A stretch of DNA of 47,030 nucleotides from Candidatus Pacearchaeota archaeon. Its GTDB lineage: Archaea > Nanobdellota > Nanobdellia > Pacearchaeales > UBA284. Where the stretch lies: assembly GCA_026395795.1 (NCBI GenBank), contig JAPLYB010000037.1, positions 1 to 47,030 of the forward strand, read 5' to 3'. A program made the position numbers and the translations under genes. Numbering within the stretch: position 1 is the stretch's first letter; each line of letters starts with the position of its first letter. Under the pieces are notes generated by a model. It did not search any database. It saw nothing but the letters and a program-made list of their open reading frames with translations, and was not told the DNA's origin. This document shows, in pieces, positions 7,662 to 15,735 of the stretch.

Positions 7662-9365
7662 ATGGACGATAATGAAAAATTTTTGAGAAATAAATATGAT
7701 CCAGAATTCTTAAGAGAAATATTCAATCCGGAAGTTAAGAAAGTAATGATTCTAGAGACATATCGTGGGGAGATTGTTATAGAACTTTTTCATAAAGATG
7801 TCTCATTAACAGAAGATGTTTTAACAAAAGCATTAGTAGGGGAGTATAATGGAATCACATTTCACAATTGTAATCCTTTTTTTGTGCAGATAAGAAAAAA
7901 TTTCGGAGAAACAGAAGGAAAGAGAAGGATAATAGTCCCTTACCTTAAGAATACTAGGGGTTATGTCGGGCTTGTTAATTCAAAAAAGAAACCAGAGAAC
8001 TCATTGTTAGATCATTTCTATATATGCTTAAAAGACATCCCAGAATTTAATGAAAGATATACGGTGATTGGAAGAGTTGTAAAAGGATTAGACGTTCTAA
8101 ACAAAATTTGGGATGGAAACACTGTAAAAAATGTAAGAATTGAAAAAGATTATGATAAAAAACGAGGTGTGAAGTTCAAGTTCAATTTACTCTTCTGGTT
8201 AGGTTTTATCCTTTCAATAGTCTCTCTAATAATATACCTGTCAACAAAGATCAATTTATTAAAAATTGCACAAGACACTCTTTTCAAAAAACAGATAACT
8301 GATCTAATCCCGGCTAATATTTCTTTGCTCATCTTGGGTGCAGGAATCATTTTAATGTTATTCTCAATTATATTTGCCCCACTAGCAAGAAAACGTGTAG
8401 AAAGACAAGCAGAACTAGAAGCAATTCCTGAACCAAAAGAGAGAATTTTCCCAGAAGAAAAAGTTCAGCCTTCAGAAGGAGAGCAAGAAAGTCTAAAGAA
8501 AATTGAACAAATAAGAATCAACGCAAGCCTTATGAGGGGGAAAGAAGAAGCAAGGAGGAAAGCAGAGGAAGAAGAAAAGAGAATACTAGCAAGAAAAATT
8601 GTTATGGAAGAGGAAGCAAGAAGAAAAGCAGAAGAAAAGAGAAGAGAAAAAGCTGAAGAAGAAAGAAGATCCCGGGAAGAAGCAATAAAAAAGAAACTCG
8701 AAGGAACAAGACAATCTAAAGAACAGCAAGAAAAGATGAAAAAACTAAAGGCTTTAGAGATAAAATCAAGAGAAATTATGCAAAAAGAACAAGAAAAAGA
8801 AGAGAAAAGGAAAAGAATGCATGAAGAACAAGAAATCAAGCTTTTAGCAGAACAAAAGAAGATTGAAGAAGAAAGAAGGAAAGAAGAAGAAAATATGATG
8901 AGACAAGAAGAAGAGAGAAGAAAGCTTAAAGCTCAAAAAGAAGAGAAAGAACAGCAAGAAAAGATGAAAAAACTAAAGGCTTTAGAGATAAAATCAACAG
9001 AACTTTTCAAGAAGGAGAAATCAGAAAGAGAGAACTTAAGAAAAGAATTTGTCCAAAAGATGGATACTGGGGGAAATATTGGAGAAGAAATAAAGAAAAA
9101 AGGTAAAGAAGAAATTAAAGCAGATATCCTTCCAAAAATTGCAAAAAGAACAGAAACACATCTAGATGTTTTGTTTGATCTCTTAGAAAGATATGGTGTA
9201 TTAAAAATGAGTTACATAGTTCAAACATTTAACATAGACAAAGAAGAAGCCTTAGAATGGTGTAATATATTAGTTGAACATGATTTGGCAGAATTAGACT
9301 ATCCAGCTTTTGGAGAACCAACATTGAAAAAGAAAGAGCAAGAACCAGCAATAACTGAAAAATAA
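7662..9365 (+). CDS. Membrane protein with degenerate cyclophilin domain, coiled coil and wHTH-like end
   Basis: About 567 aa from the ATG at 7662; an in-frame TTG lies two codons upstream. Residues about 28-160 follow the cyclophilin-type PPIase pattern: ILETYRGEIVIELF, GEYNGITFHN, GYVGLVNSKK, HFYICL, then YTVIGRVVKGLDVLNKI. The catalytic Arg of FHR is replaced (FHN), so isomerase activity is doubtful. Two hydrophobic segments (about 175-195 and 220-245) are followed by about 240 residues of Lys/Glu/Arg-rich coiled coil containing an internal repeat. The last about 70 residues (HLDVLFDLLERYGVLKMSYI...) look like a winged helix. The gene heads the plus-strand run ahead of the pilus ATPase, so I infer a scaffold or regulator of the pilus motor. 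The domain order is unusual and the function is unproven. Confidence 0.7.
   Translation: MDDNEKFLRNKYDPEFLREIFNPEVKKVMILETYRGEIVIELFHKDVSLTEDVLTKALVGEYNGITFHNCNPFFVQIRKNFGETEGKRRIIVPYLKNTRGYVGLVNSKKKPENSLLDHFYICLKDIPEFNERYTVIGRVVKGLDVLNKIWDGNTVKNVRIEKDYDKKRGVKFKFNLLFWLGFILSIVSLIIYLSTKINLLKIAQDTLFKKQITDLIPANISLLILGAGIILMLFSIIFAPLARKRVERQAELEAIPEPKERIFPEEKVQPSEGEQESLKKIEQIRINASLMRGKEEARRKAEEEEKRILARKIVMEEEARRKAEEKRREKAEEERRSREEAIKKKLEGTRQSKEQQEKMKKLKALEIKSREIMQKEQEKEEKRKRMHEEQEIKLLAEQKKIEEERRKEEENMMRQEEERRKLKAQKEEKEQQEKMKKLKALEIKSTELFKKEKSERENLRKEFVQKMDTGGNIGEEIKKKGKEEIKADILPKIAKRTETHLDVLFDLLERYGVLKMSYIVQTFNIDKEEALEWCNILVEHDLAELDYPAFGEPTLKKKEQEPAITEK
8718..8769 (+). repeat. 52-bp direct repeat in the coiled-coil gene, copy 1
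   Basis: An exact 52-bp direct repeat of 8946-8997, 228 bp (76 codons) away and in the same reading frame. It encodes KEQQEKMKKLKALEIKS. Perfect identity at nucleotide level points to a recent in-frame duplication lengthening the coiled coil. Confidence 0.85.
8946..8997 (+). repeat. 52-bp direct repeat in the coiled-coil gene, copy 2
   Basis: The second copy, identical to 8718-8769 over all 52 bases and diverging immediately on both sides. It keeps the reading frame. Confidence 0.85.
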
Positions 9366-9457
9366 TTAGTAAAGATTAATAAACCAAAAAATATAAAATA
9401 AGAATATAGGTTGATTATTAAAAATAGTTTTGTAAAGAATTTAAAAAAGAGGATAAG

Positions 9458-11404
9458 ATGAAGAACAAGAGAATCATAAAAAGAAGTCAGAAAAGTATTG
9501 CTCATTCTCACAAGACGAAACATCGCATATTTCACAGAATTCCTGTGCCTCTCCCACTTCCTACAAAAGAGAACCCTACTGATCTAAAAGAAGAAAAAGC
9601 AGAAATAGTAGATGCAGGTTCTGAAGTCACGCCAACAATAACTGGCTCATCGCCAGAAGATGAACCAGTAGCTTCTCCATATTTACAACAGAATCATGAG
9701 GAAGTTGCAAAAAGGTATGGATTACCAGGCCCAGTTATAAAGAAGTTGCATCTTGACGCAAAATCAGAAGATTATACTGAAAAAGAGACTAAAGAGAGGA
9801 TATCGCTTTCAGATTCAAGAGAAAGAGCAATTCAAGCAAAACAACAACAAGAAAGTAGTGGTGAAACACCAAAGATGCTTACTGGAAAAGAGATGGTCGA
9901 ACAGATGGTGAATTATATAAAAGATGGGACCATCCTAGAAGAATACAGGGTTAATGCAAACCAAGTTAATGTTAAAGTAAGCATTGCGAGCACAAGTGAA
10001 GGAAAGTTTTATTTTTTGAAAATCCCAGAATTATCTATCCCAACAAAAGCCTTGTTAGATACTGTTAGACAAAAGCTCGTAGCAGCCATTGAAGTTAATT
10101 TTGAGATCACAGATGTCAATGCAATTGATAAACTAACAAGAAATCTTAAAGAAAGAGCAGAAATAATCTTAAAACAACAATTTCATCTGCCTGAAGAAAA
10201 TATCAATCTGCTTTCCGGTATCCTTATCAATGAAATGATTGGTCTGGGAAATATTGAGCTTCTTGTAGCTGATCCAAACCTTGAGGAAATCGTTGTTACA
10301 TCTGCAACAGAATCGGTCCGTGTTTATCACAAGAAATACGGCTGGCTGATAACAAATGTTCTTCTAGAAAGTGAAAAACAGATTGAGAATTATTCAGCAA
10401 TAATTGCAAGGAGAGTTGGAAGACAGATCACAACATTAACACCGATGCTTGATGCTCACTTGATAACAGGAGATAGGGTTAATTCCATTCTTTATCCAAT
10501 TTGTACAAAAGGAAATACTATTACAATAAGAAAATTTGCAAGAGAACCCTGGACAGCTATCGACTTTATTAATAATAAAACATGTTCTTTGGATGTTTTC
10601 GCATTAATATGGACTGCGATGCAATACGAACTGAATATTCTTTTCTCTGGAGGAACTGCATCAGGAAAAACAACCATACTTAATGTATCATCATTATTCC
10701 TCCCGCCATATCATAGAGTTATCAGTATTGAAGATACAAGGGAGTTGCAGCTTCCAGAGCACTTATACTGGACGCCATTAGTCACAAGAATGCCTAATCC
10801 AGAAGGAAAAGGGGCAGTAACAATGCTTGACTTGCTGGTTAACTCATTAAGAATGCGTCCAGATAGAATCATCCTTGGAGAAATGAGAAGACAGGAAGAG
10901 GCAGAAGTTCTTTTCGAAGCCATGCATACCGGTCATAGTGTTTATGCAACAGTTCATGCAGATAGTGCTGCCGAAACAATCTCAAGACTTGTCAATCCAC
11001 CAATAAATGTTCCTTCAAATCTTTTGAAAGCAGTGCATCTTTGTGTAACAATGTTCAGAGATAGAAGAAGAGGTATGAGAAGAACATATCAAGTTGCAGA
11101 GTTTATTCCAGATGAGTCTGAAAAAAATGGAGTCAAACCAAATATCTTATATAGATATGAACCGACAACAGACAGCATAATCAAACATGGAACCTCAATA
11201 AGAGTTTTCGAAGAACTAAGCAGACACACCGGTTTGAGTATAACAGAAATAAATAAAGAGCTAGAAAACAAAAAACAAATCTTAATGGGGTTGGCAAAGA
11301 GGAACATAAGAGATATGAATGGGGTAGCCACGGCAGTAAAAAAATATTATTTAGAACAAGGGGTATTAAATTCATCAACAAAATTAAAACAAAGAAAAAA
11401 TTAA
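9458..11404 (+). CDS. Type IV pilus / archaellum-type secretion ATPase (GspE/PilB/FlaI family)
   Basis: 648 aa. A cytoplasmic hexameric ATPase that powers assembly of type IV pilus-like fibres. The first about 120 residues are basic and low-complexity. An N-terminal domain follows, then the RecA-like core: Walker A GGTASGKT at about residue 398, the acidic EDTREL segment, Walker B region RIILGEMRRQEE at about 470, and the His box TVHADSAAE, all standard for VirB11/GspE ATPases. The ATG has an AGAGGATAAG SD-like lead. It is followed by two T2SSF-domain membrane proteins, the normal archaeal FlaI-FlaJ-like pairing. No other archaellum proteins (FlaG, FlaF, FlaCDE) are visible, so a pilus is more likely than an archaellum. 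Confidence 0.92.
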   Translation: MKNKRIIKRSQKSIAHSHKTKHRIFHRIPVPLPLPTKENPTDLKEEKAEIVDAGSEVTPTITGSSPEDEPVASPYLQQNHEEVAKRYGLPGPVIKKLHLDAKSEDYTEKETKERISLSDSRERAIQAKQQQESSGETPKMLTGKEMVEQMVNYIKDGTILEEYRVNANQVNVKVSIASTSEGKFYFLKIPELSIPTKALLDTVRQKLVAAIEVNFEITDVNAIDKLTRNLKERAEIILKQQFHLPEENINLLSGILINEMIGLGNIELLVADPNLEEIVVTSATESVRVYHKKYGWLITNVLLESEKQIENYSAIIARRVGRQITTLTPMLDAHLITGDRVNSILYPICTKGNTITIRKFAREPWTAIDFINNKTCSLDVFALIWTAMQYELNILFSGGTASGKTTILNVSSLFLPPYHRVISIEDTRELQLPEHLYWTPLVTRMPNPEGKGAVTMLDLLVNSLRMRPDRIILGEMRRQEEAEVLFEAMHTGHSVYATVHADSAAETISRLVNPPINVPSNLLKAVHLCVTMFRDRRRGMRRTYQVAEFIPDESEKNGVKPNILYRYEPTTDSIIKHGTSIRVFEELSRHTGLSITEINKELENKKQILMGLAKRNIRDMNGVATAVKKYYLEQGVLNSSTKLKQRKN

Positions 11405-11459
11405 AAAGATGATAACTTATTCAATAAAGGAAAAACGCACAAAAATTAGAAAATTTTTG

Positions 11460-11493
11460 GCTCGCCGAAAATGCAATCATTTTCGAGCGGAGG
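11460..11493 (+). promoter_or_regulatory. Hairpin abutting the ribosome binding site of the T2SSF gene
   Basis: CGAAAATG-caat-CATTTTCG (11466-11485) is a perfect 8-bp stem. An alternative stem, GCTCG (11460-11464) with CGAGC (11484-11488), shares its 3' arm. The sequence runs straight into GGAGG (11489-11493), which is 5 nt before the ATG at 11499. It may tune translation or protect a processed mRNA end between the ATPase and membrane-protein genes. Confidence 0.5.
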
Positions 11494-11498
11494 CGTAA

Positions 11499-12377
11499 AT
11501 GTTTAAGATACCATTTTTGATACTTCCGTATAAAATAGTAGACAGACTCTCAAATATATTTCTAAATTTTGGAAGATCGGTTGTAGCCAAACAAAAAAAT
11601 TTTAGTTTATATTTCCTTCAAGCAGATATCCCTATAAAACCAGAGAAGTATGTTGCAATTGGAGTTGCTTCTGCAATAGTTAACTTTCTTATTTTTAGCA
11701 TATTCACAATAATTTTGGCTATTCTTGGAAAAAGTCAATGGTTATATGTTTTGATTGCATCAGTAATAGTTGTCTTTTTCATGTATATGCAACAAATGAG
11801 CTATCCAAAACTTGTTGTCTCAAAAAAAGTGAGAAATATAGAAGCAAATCTTCTTCCTGCACTAAGAGCAATGACTGTTCAGTTGACAGCAGGGGTCACT
11901 TTCTTCAATGCATTAAAGAACATAGCAAAAAGCAATTACAGTGTAATCTCAGATGAATTCCAAAAAGCAATTAATGCTATGGAATCTGGAACTCCAGCAA
12001 TAGAGGCGCTTGAGCGAGTTTCTCGAGACAATCCTTCATTATTCTTTAGAAGAGCAATATGGCAGATTATCACGGGAATGCAAGTTGGAGCAGATATTTC
12101 CGGAGTTTTAAGAGAAATTGTCAAATCATTGATCCAAGAGCAAGTAACAGAGATTCAAACATATGGTGGAAAATTATCTCCATTAAGTATGTTTTATATG
12201 GTCATCGCGATAATCTTCCCAGCACTAGGCATTACATTTGTTCTCGTACTTTCAACATTTGTTCAAGCACTTGGAGACAATTACAAAACAATCTTATTTG
12301 TCATTATGGGGACAGTCATATTCCTGCAAATAATCTTTTTAGGCATGATTAAATCTGGGAGACCGCCTTTACTATGA
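11499..12377 (+). CDS. Type II secretion F-domain (TadC/FlaJ-like) pilus membrane protein, first copy
   Basis: 292 aa. The integral membrane platform of type IV pilus-like systems, expected to contact the secretion ATPase. Two hydrophobic segments lie at about residues 50-90. A soluble T2SSF region follows (LLPALRAMTVQLTAGVTFFNALKNIA, then ESGTPAIEALERVSRDNP) and two or three helices at the C-terminus. The GGAGG site just upstream supports the start. It lies between the ATPase gene (94 bp gap) and a second T2SSF gene (41 bp gap). Archaeal pili often use two such proteins or one double-length FlaJ. Confidence 0.85.
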   Translation: MFKIPFLILPYKIVDRLSNIFLNFGRSVVAKQKNFSLYFLQADIPIKPEKYVAIGVASAIVNFLIFSIFTIILAILGKSQWLYVLIASVIVVFFMYMQQMSYPKLVVSKKVRNIEANLLPALRAMTVQLTAGVTFFNALKNIAKSNYSVISDEFQKAINAMESGTPAIEALERVSRDNPSLFFRRAIWQIITGMQVGADISGVLREIVKSLIQEQVTEIQTYGGKLSPLSMFYMVIAIIFPALGITFVLVLSTFVQALGDNYKTILFVIMGTVIFLQIIFLGMIKSGRPPLL

Positions 12378-12418
12378 TTATTTACTTAAATAAAAAATAA
12401 AAAAAACAAAATAAAAAA

Positions 12419-13393
12419 ATGTATCCATTATTAGCAAGACTATTTCCCTGGTACACTAAGATCATTGAAAAGATGGCTGTGTATGTAGATATGAAAAAAG
12501 ATCCTAGAGAATACACTAAAGTCATAATTTTAGCAGGAATCATAATTGGAGTAATCGGGTTTGCAGCTGTATTAATTTTTTTAAATTGGATGTTTGCCAT
12601 ATTGGCATTGATAGTCTGTTTTGGATTAACTCTTTTTGTATCCTACATCCTTTTGATGTTAGAAGCAGACAAAAGAGCGAAAGAAGCTGAAAATGCGCTT
12701 CCTGATGCATTACAGTTAATGGCTACAAACTTAAGAGCTGGTTTAACAACTGACAAAGCATTCTTAGTTTCTGCAAGAGATGAATTTGGTGTTCTTAATA
12801 CAGAGTTTAAGAAAGTTGCAAAAGAAATCGCAACTGGAAAAGATCTTGTTGATGCATTAACCGAAATGGCAAAGAGGATAAAGTCAGATATAGTAGCAAG
12901 AACAACTGATCTTATAACTTTCGGTATAACTTCTGGAGGAGAACTAGCACCTTTACTTGAAGAATCAGCAATAAGTCTAAGACAACAATTGTTGACAAGA
13001 AAGCAGATTCATGCAAGTGTTATGATGTACACAATATTTATTTTTATCGCAGTGGGATTCATCTCTCCGTTATTATTCGGATTAAGCACGGTTTTATCAG
13101 AGATTATGTCTTCAACTCTGGGGAGCATTGGAACCATCCCTCCAGAAGTTGCAGCAAACGTTCCTTTAACTGTAGCAACAGTCATACTAAATCCAACATT
13201 TATCAGATTCTTTGCAATAGCATTGCTTATAGTTTCAGCAATACTAAGTTCTCTTGTCTTAGGATTAATTAACACTGGTGAAGAAAAAGATGGGCTAAAG
13301 TTTATACCAATCCTTCTTGCTTGTGGTTTAGCAACATTTTTCATAGTAAGAGTAGCAATCAAGATGGTTCTTTCCTACTTTATACAATCATGA
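12419..13393 (+). CDS. Type II secretion F-domain (TadC/FlaJ-like) pilus membrane protein, second copy
   Basis: 324 aa. Hydrophobic pairs lie near residues 35-80, with more at about 195-225 and 255-320. The middle carries the T2SSF pattern ALPDALQLMATNLRAGLTTDKAFLVSA followed by TGKDLVDALTEMAKR. It shares the architecture of the previous gene and probably forms the inner-membrane platform with it. It is the last gene before an IS insertion that starts 40 bp after the stop, so the pilus operon itself is not interrupted. Confidence 0.87.
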   Translation: MYPLLARLFPWYTKIIEKMAVYVDMKKDPREYTKVIILAGIIIGVIGFAAVLIFLNWMFAILALIVCFGLTLFVSYILLMLEADKRAKEAENALPDALQLMATNLRAGLTTDKAFLVSARDEFGVLNTEFKKVAKEIATGKDLVDALTEMAKRIKSDIVARTTDLITFGITSGGELAPLLEESAISLRQQLLTRKQIHASVMMYTIFIFIAVGFISPLLFGLSTVLSEIMSSTLGSIGTIPPEVAANVPLTVATVILNPTFIRFFAIALLIVSAILSSLVLGLINTGEEKDGLKFIPILLACGLATFFIVRVAIKMVLSYFIQS

Positions 13394-13424
13394 TGAAGGA
13401 TAATAATAAGAATTCGGGGATTTT

Positions 13425-13433
13425 CTGTTCATA
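13425..13433 (+). repeat. Target site duplication, left
   Basis: CTGTTCATA directly abutting the left inverted repeat of the IS. Its twin is at 14699-14707. Confidence 0.88.
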
Positions 13434-13448
13434 GGCTTTGCGTACAAA

Positions 13449-14409
13449 TTAGCAATTCTTAATTTTTTTTAAATAAGATAATCTTGCTCGATTATGCAAG
13501 ATTATTCTTGCCATAACTTGAACAAACTTGCTATGTCCTCTAACTTTTCTTATAATTCCAAATACTCTCTTAAAAGCAGAATGAAAACTTTCACAATGGC
13601 TTCTTTGATGATATTCTTGAAGCCATAAAATAACGTCGGCAAAAAATTCTAAATACATTTCTTTCCATGCTTCACTTCCATTAAGATCATTACTTTTGTA
13701 AGGGTAAACATAGGGAAGCATTCCTTTTTCTGCGATTTTTCTTACCAATTCTCTATCGTTGAATCCAGCATCTAACCTTTAAACTGTCTCCTTCAACTTC
13801 TTCAACTAATGAATGCATTGCCTTGCATTCATCTTCTCCAGAGAAATCAAAGGCTTGAATTATTTCTCTTGAATCAACAATAGAAGTAAGAAAATCTTTT
13901 GTTGATTTTCTTTCCTTTCCATAGTTTTGCCGTCGTGAAGTCTCTAAACCAGTACCATCTCCTGAGAGAATTCCATCACAATTTTTTCTCTTATCAAAAA
14001 TTTGTTTCAAAATAAATGCTACCTCCTTCTTGTTATACGCATTCCCTATAACTCTATCGTCGAGCTTTTCACAAATTCCGGCAATGTGTCCAAAGATTTC
14101 AATAAATCCTTGTGCGTTTCTTTCTGTTAGATCAAACATTTCACAAATCAAAACAACCTTGGTATAAAGTTTAACATCAAATGGTTTTCCAACTTTTCTT
14201 GGCGGTAAAAAACATTTTTCAACTTCTTCATTTACAAATTTTAATGACTCTTTTATATTATCAATTTGAGAAAAAGTATATGCTTTCCAATCAATTTTTC
14301 TTGGTTCTTTATCTTCGTAAATCTTCTTTGTTTTGTCTTCTCTCCCTTCATTAATAAATTCAACTAATTTTCTGAATTTTTCATTGGGCAATTTCTTTTT
14401 TGTGTTCAT
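13449..14409 (-). pseudogene. DDE transposase, frameshifted
   Basis: Two adjacent minus-strand frames form one gene. The 5' part (13753-14409, 218 aa) carries the first catalytic Asp in LSGDGTGLETS and ends in a shifted tail. The other frame continues LDAGFNDRELVRKIAEKG, giving the second Asp, and then SHCESFHSAFKR with the catalytic Glu (3' ORF 13449-13748). The shift must lie between about 13756 and 13780, because the 3' frame has a TAA there and the 5' frame stops at 13753. A one- or two-base indel is enough. Unless rescued by programmed frameshifting, the copy is inactive. Confidence 0.8.
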
Positions 14410-14507
14410 TAATAAGTATATAATATTATATACTTATGTCTTTCCGTGTTTTAAGATATATATTCTATCGCCGAAATCTTTATATATACAAGTATATATT
14501 CATATAT

Positions 14508-14678
14508 ATGTCAAAAAAACCTTTAAGGTCCATAAAACTTGAAAAAGGGAAGTTAGAATTGAAAGATGAATTTGAATTAATCTTTGAAAGAACAATTACA
14601 AAGTTTGGCAACGGAGCAAAGATAGATGCTCCCAAGGATTTGTTAGGAAGAAAGGTTTATGTTATTCTTAGAAAATAA
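14508..14678 (+). CDS. DUF2080-like transposon-encoded small protein
   Basis: 56 aa from the ATG at 14508; an upstream in-frame ATG at 14436 would add an implausible Tyr/Ile-rich stretch. The core ELIFERTITKFGNGAKIDAP and GRKVYVIL fit the DUF2080 family of short proteins carried by archaeal insertion sequences (pattern TKFGN-x-A then G-K-x-V-x-V-I-L). It looks like a small swapped-hairpin, AbrB/SpoVT-like DNA-binding domain. It lies divergent from the transposase inside the same IS. Its role in transposition is unknown. Confidence 0.7.
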   Translation: MSKKPLRSIKLEKGKLELKDEFELIFERTITKFGNGAKIDAPKDLLGRKVYVILRK

Positions 14679-14698
14679 TTGAATAAGCACGCAAAGCC

Positions 14699-14707
14699 CT
14701 GTTCATA
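14699..14707 (+). repeat. Target site duplication, right
   Basis: CTGTTCATA directly after the right inverted repeat of the IS, identical to 13425-13433. Confidence 0.88.
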
Positions 14708-14712
14708 CAAAA

Positions 14713-14722
14713 GTTTAAAAAT
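14713..14722 (+). promoter_or_regulatory. TATA box of the KaiC-like gene
   Basis: GTTTAAAAAT starts 30 nt before the ATG at 14743, the distance expected for a leaderless archaeal transcript. The IS target duplication ends only 5 bp upstream, where a BRE and any activator site would be. Confidence 0.6.
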
Positions 14723-14742
14723 TAATTCTATCTAATAATACC

Positions 14743-15543
14743 ATGGCAACAAAAAGAGGAAAAACAAAAACCAAGGCCAGTAAAGTTAAGATTAAGAAAG
14801 CTAACTCAAAAAGTTCGAATATACCTGCTTCTGAGAAAATTCCAACAATGGTTTCTACCTTTGATGATATGTGCTACGGAGGATTTAACAAAGAATCCGT
14901 AAATTTAATTGTTGGGGGTGCAGGATCTGGAAAAACAATTTTTGCTAACCAATTTCTTTTTGGAGGATTAGAAAAAGGGGAGAAGTGCATGTACATTACA
15001 TTTGAAGAAAAAAAAGAGGAGCTCTATAGAAATATGCTTAACTTAGGTTTTGATCTAGCAAAGTATGAAAAAGCAGGCAAATTTATTTTTGTTGAATATT
15101 CTCCTGAAAAAGTGAAGTCTATGCTTGAAGAAGGAGGGGGAACTTTAGAAAGTATTGTCTATAAAGAGAAGATAAACAGGCTTGTCATTGATTCCATTAC
15201 TTCTTTCACATTACTATTTGAATCAGAACTATCAAAAAGAGAAGCAGCCCTCGCGTTATTTGATATTATCAAAAAATGGAAGTGTACGGTTCTTTTAACA
15301 ATGGAAAAAGAACTTTCAAAAGAAGAGCTTATTTCAGGTTCTGAATCAGCAATGGAATTTGAAGTTGATTCAGTTGTCTTGATATTCTACCTTAGACTCG
15401 ATGGAACAAGAAAACGTCTTATTGAAATATTGAAAATGAGGGGCACAAAACATTCAAGGGAGATCTTTCCTTTTGAAATTGGAAAAGGCGGAATAGATAT
15501 ATCAAAAAAACCAGAAAAACATTTAAGAATTAACATAATTTGA
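14743..15543 (+). CDS. KaiC-like RecA-superfamily ATPase (FlaH/RadA-like)
   Basis: 266 aa. A single KaiC/RecA-type ATPase domain: STFDDMCYGGF start, Walker A GGAGSGKT at about residues 58-65, YITFEEKKEEL with the Glu pair typical of KaiC proteins, and a Walker B-like RLVIDSIT at about 146-153. A Lys-rich N-terminal tail of about 30 residues precedes it. The family includes FlaH/ArlH of the archaellum motor and many signalling ATPases. Its place beside the pilus ATPase and platform genes suggests a FlaH-like role, but an IS now lies between them and its own TATA box makes it independently transcribed. That role is inference. Confidence 0.8.
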   Translation: MATKRGKTKTKASKVKIKKANSKSSNIPASEKIPTMVSTFDDMCYGGFNKESVNLIVGGAGSGKTIFANQFLFGGLEKGEKCMYITFEEKKEELYRNMLNLGFDLAKYEKAGKFIFVEYSPEKVKSMLEEGGGTLESIVYKEKINRLVIDSITSFTLLFESELSKREAALALFDIIKKWKCTVLLTMEKELSKEELISGSESAMEFEVDSVVLIFYLRLDGTRKRLIEILKMRGTKHSREIFPFEIGKGGIDISKKPEKHLRINII

Positions 15544-15589
15544 TTCATCTCTTACAAACTCATTTCTTTCATACTTCAGAAAGGTAAGA

Positions 15590-15660
15590 TGCGCCGTCCG
15601 AGAATTGAACTCGGCTCTAAACCTTGGGAAGGTTTCATTCTACCGATAAACTAACAGCGC
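15590..15660 (-). tRNA. tRNA-Gly(CCC)
   Basis: A full cloverleaf on the minus strand: acceptor GCGCTGT/ACGGCGC (one G-U), D arm with GG in the loop, anticodon stem AAACC/GGTTT with loop TTCCCAA (anticodon CCC), 4-nt variable loop, T arm CCGAG/CTCGG with TTCAATT. The discriminator A is at 15590. No CCA is encoded, so the CCA-adding enzyme is needed. No intron is seen. Confidence 0.92.
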
Positions 15661-15710
15661 ACGATTTCCTTTTATCTGTTTTAGTAGATAAATGTTTATA
15701 AAATAATTGG

Positions 15711-15720
15711 ATTTATAAAA
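15711..15720 (+). promoter_or_regulatory. TATA box of the 93-aa gene
   Basis: ATTTATAAAA, about 25 nt before the ATG at 15736. A second palindromic TTTATAAA at 15695-15702 lies closer to the divergent tRNA-Gly and could serve that direction. Confidence 0.5.
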
Positions 15721-15735
15721 CAAAGGATAAAACAA

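Larger units (their letters stand above)
13434..14698. mobile_element. 1265-bp insertion sequence with 9-bp target duplication
   Basis: The outer ends are inverted repeats: GGCTTTGCGTAC at 13434 and its near-complement GCACGCAAAGCC ending at 14698 (one mismatch in 12). The 9-bp direct repeat CTGTTCATA flanks it exactly (13425-13433 and 14699-14707). Inside are a minus-strand DDE transposase broken by a frameshift and a plus-strand 56-aa DUF2080-like gene. The intact duplication shows a clean, fairly recent transposition. The family is not certain; the target length and DDE layout suggest an IS4/IS5-like or unclassified archaeal group. Confidence 0.88.

Noticed and set aside
8465-8839. Long Ser/Phe-rich minus-strand ORF
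   Set aside because: It is the mirror image of the Lys/Glu-rich coiled coil of the real gene and has no RBS or promoter.
9458-15543. An archaellum (motility) operon
   Set aside because: ATPase, FlaJ-like and KaiC-like proteins fit, but no FlaF/FlaG, FlaC/D/E or archaellin gene is present, there are two T2SSF proteins, and the signals look like pilins.
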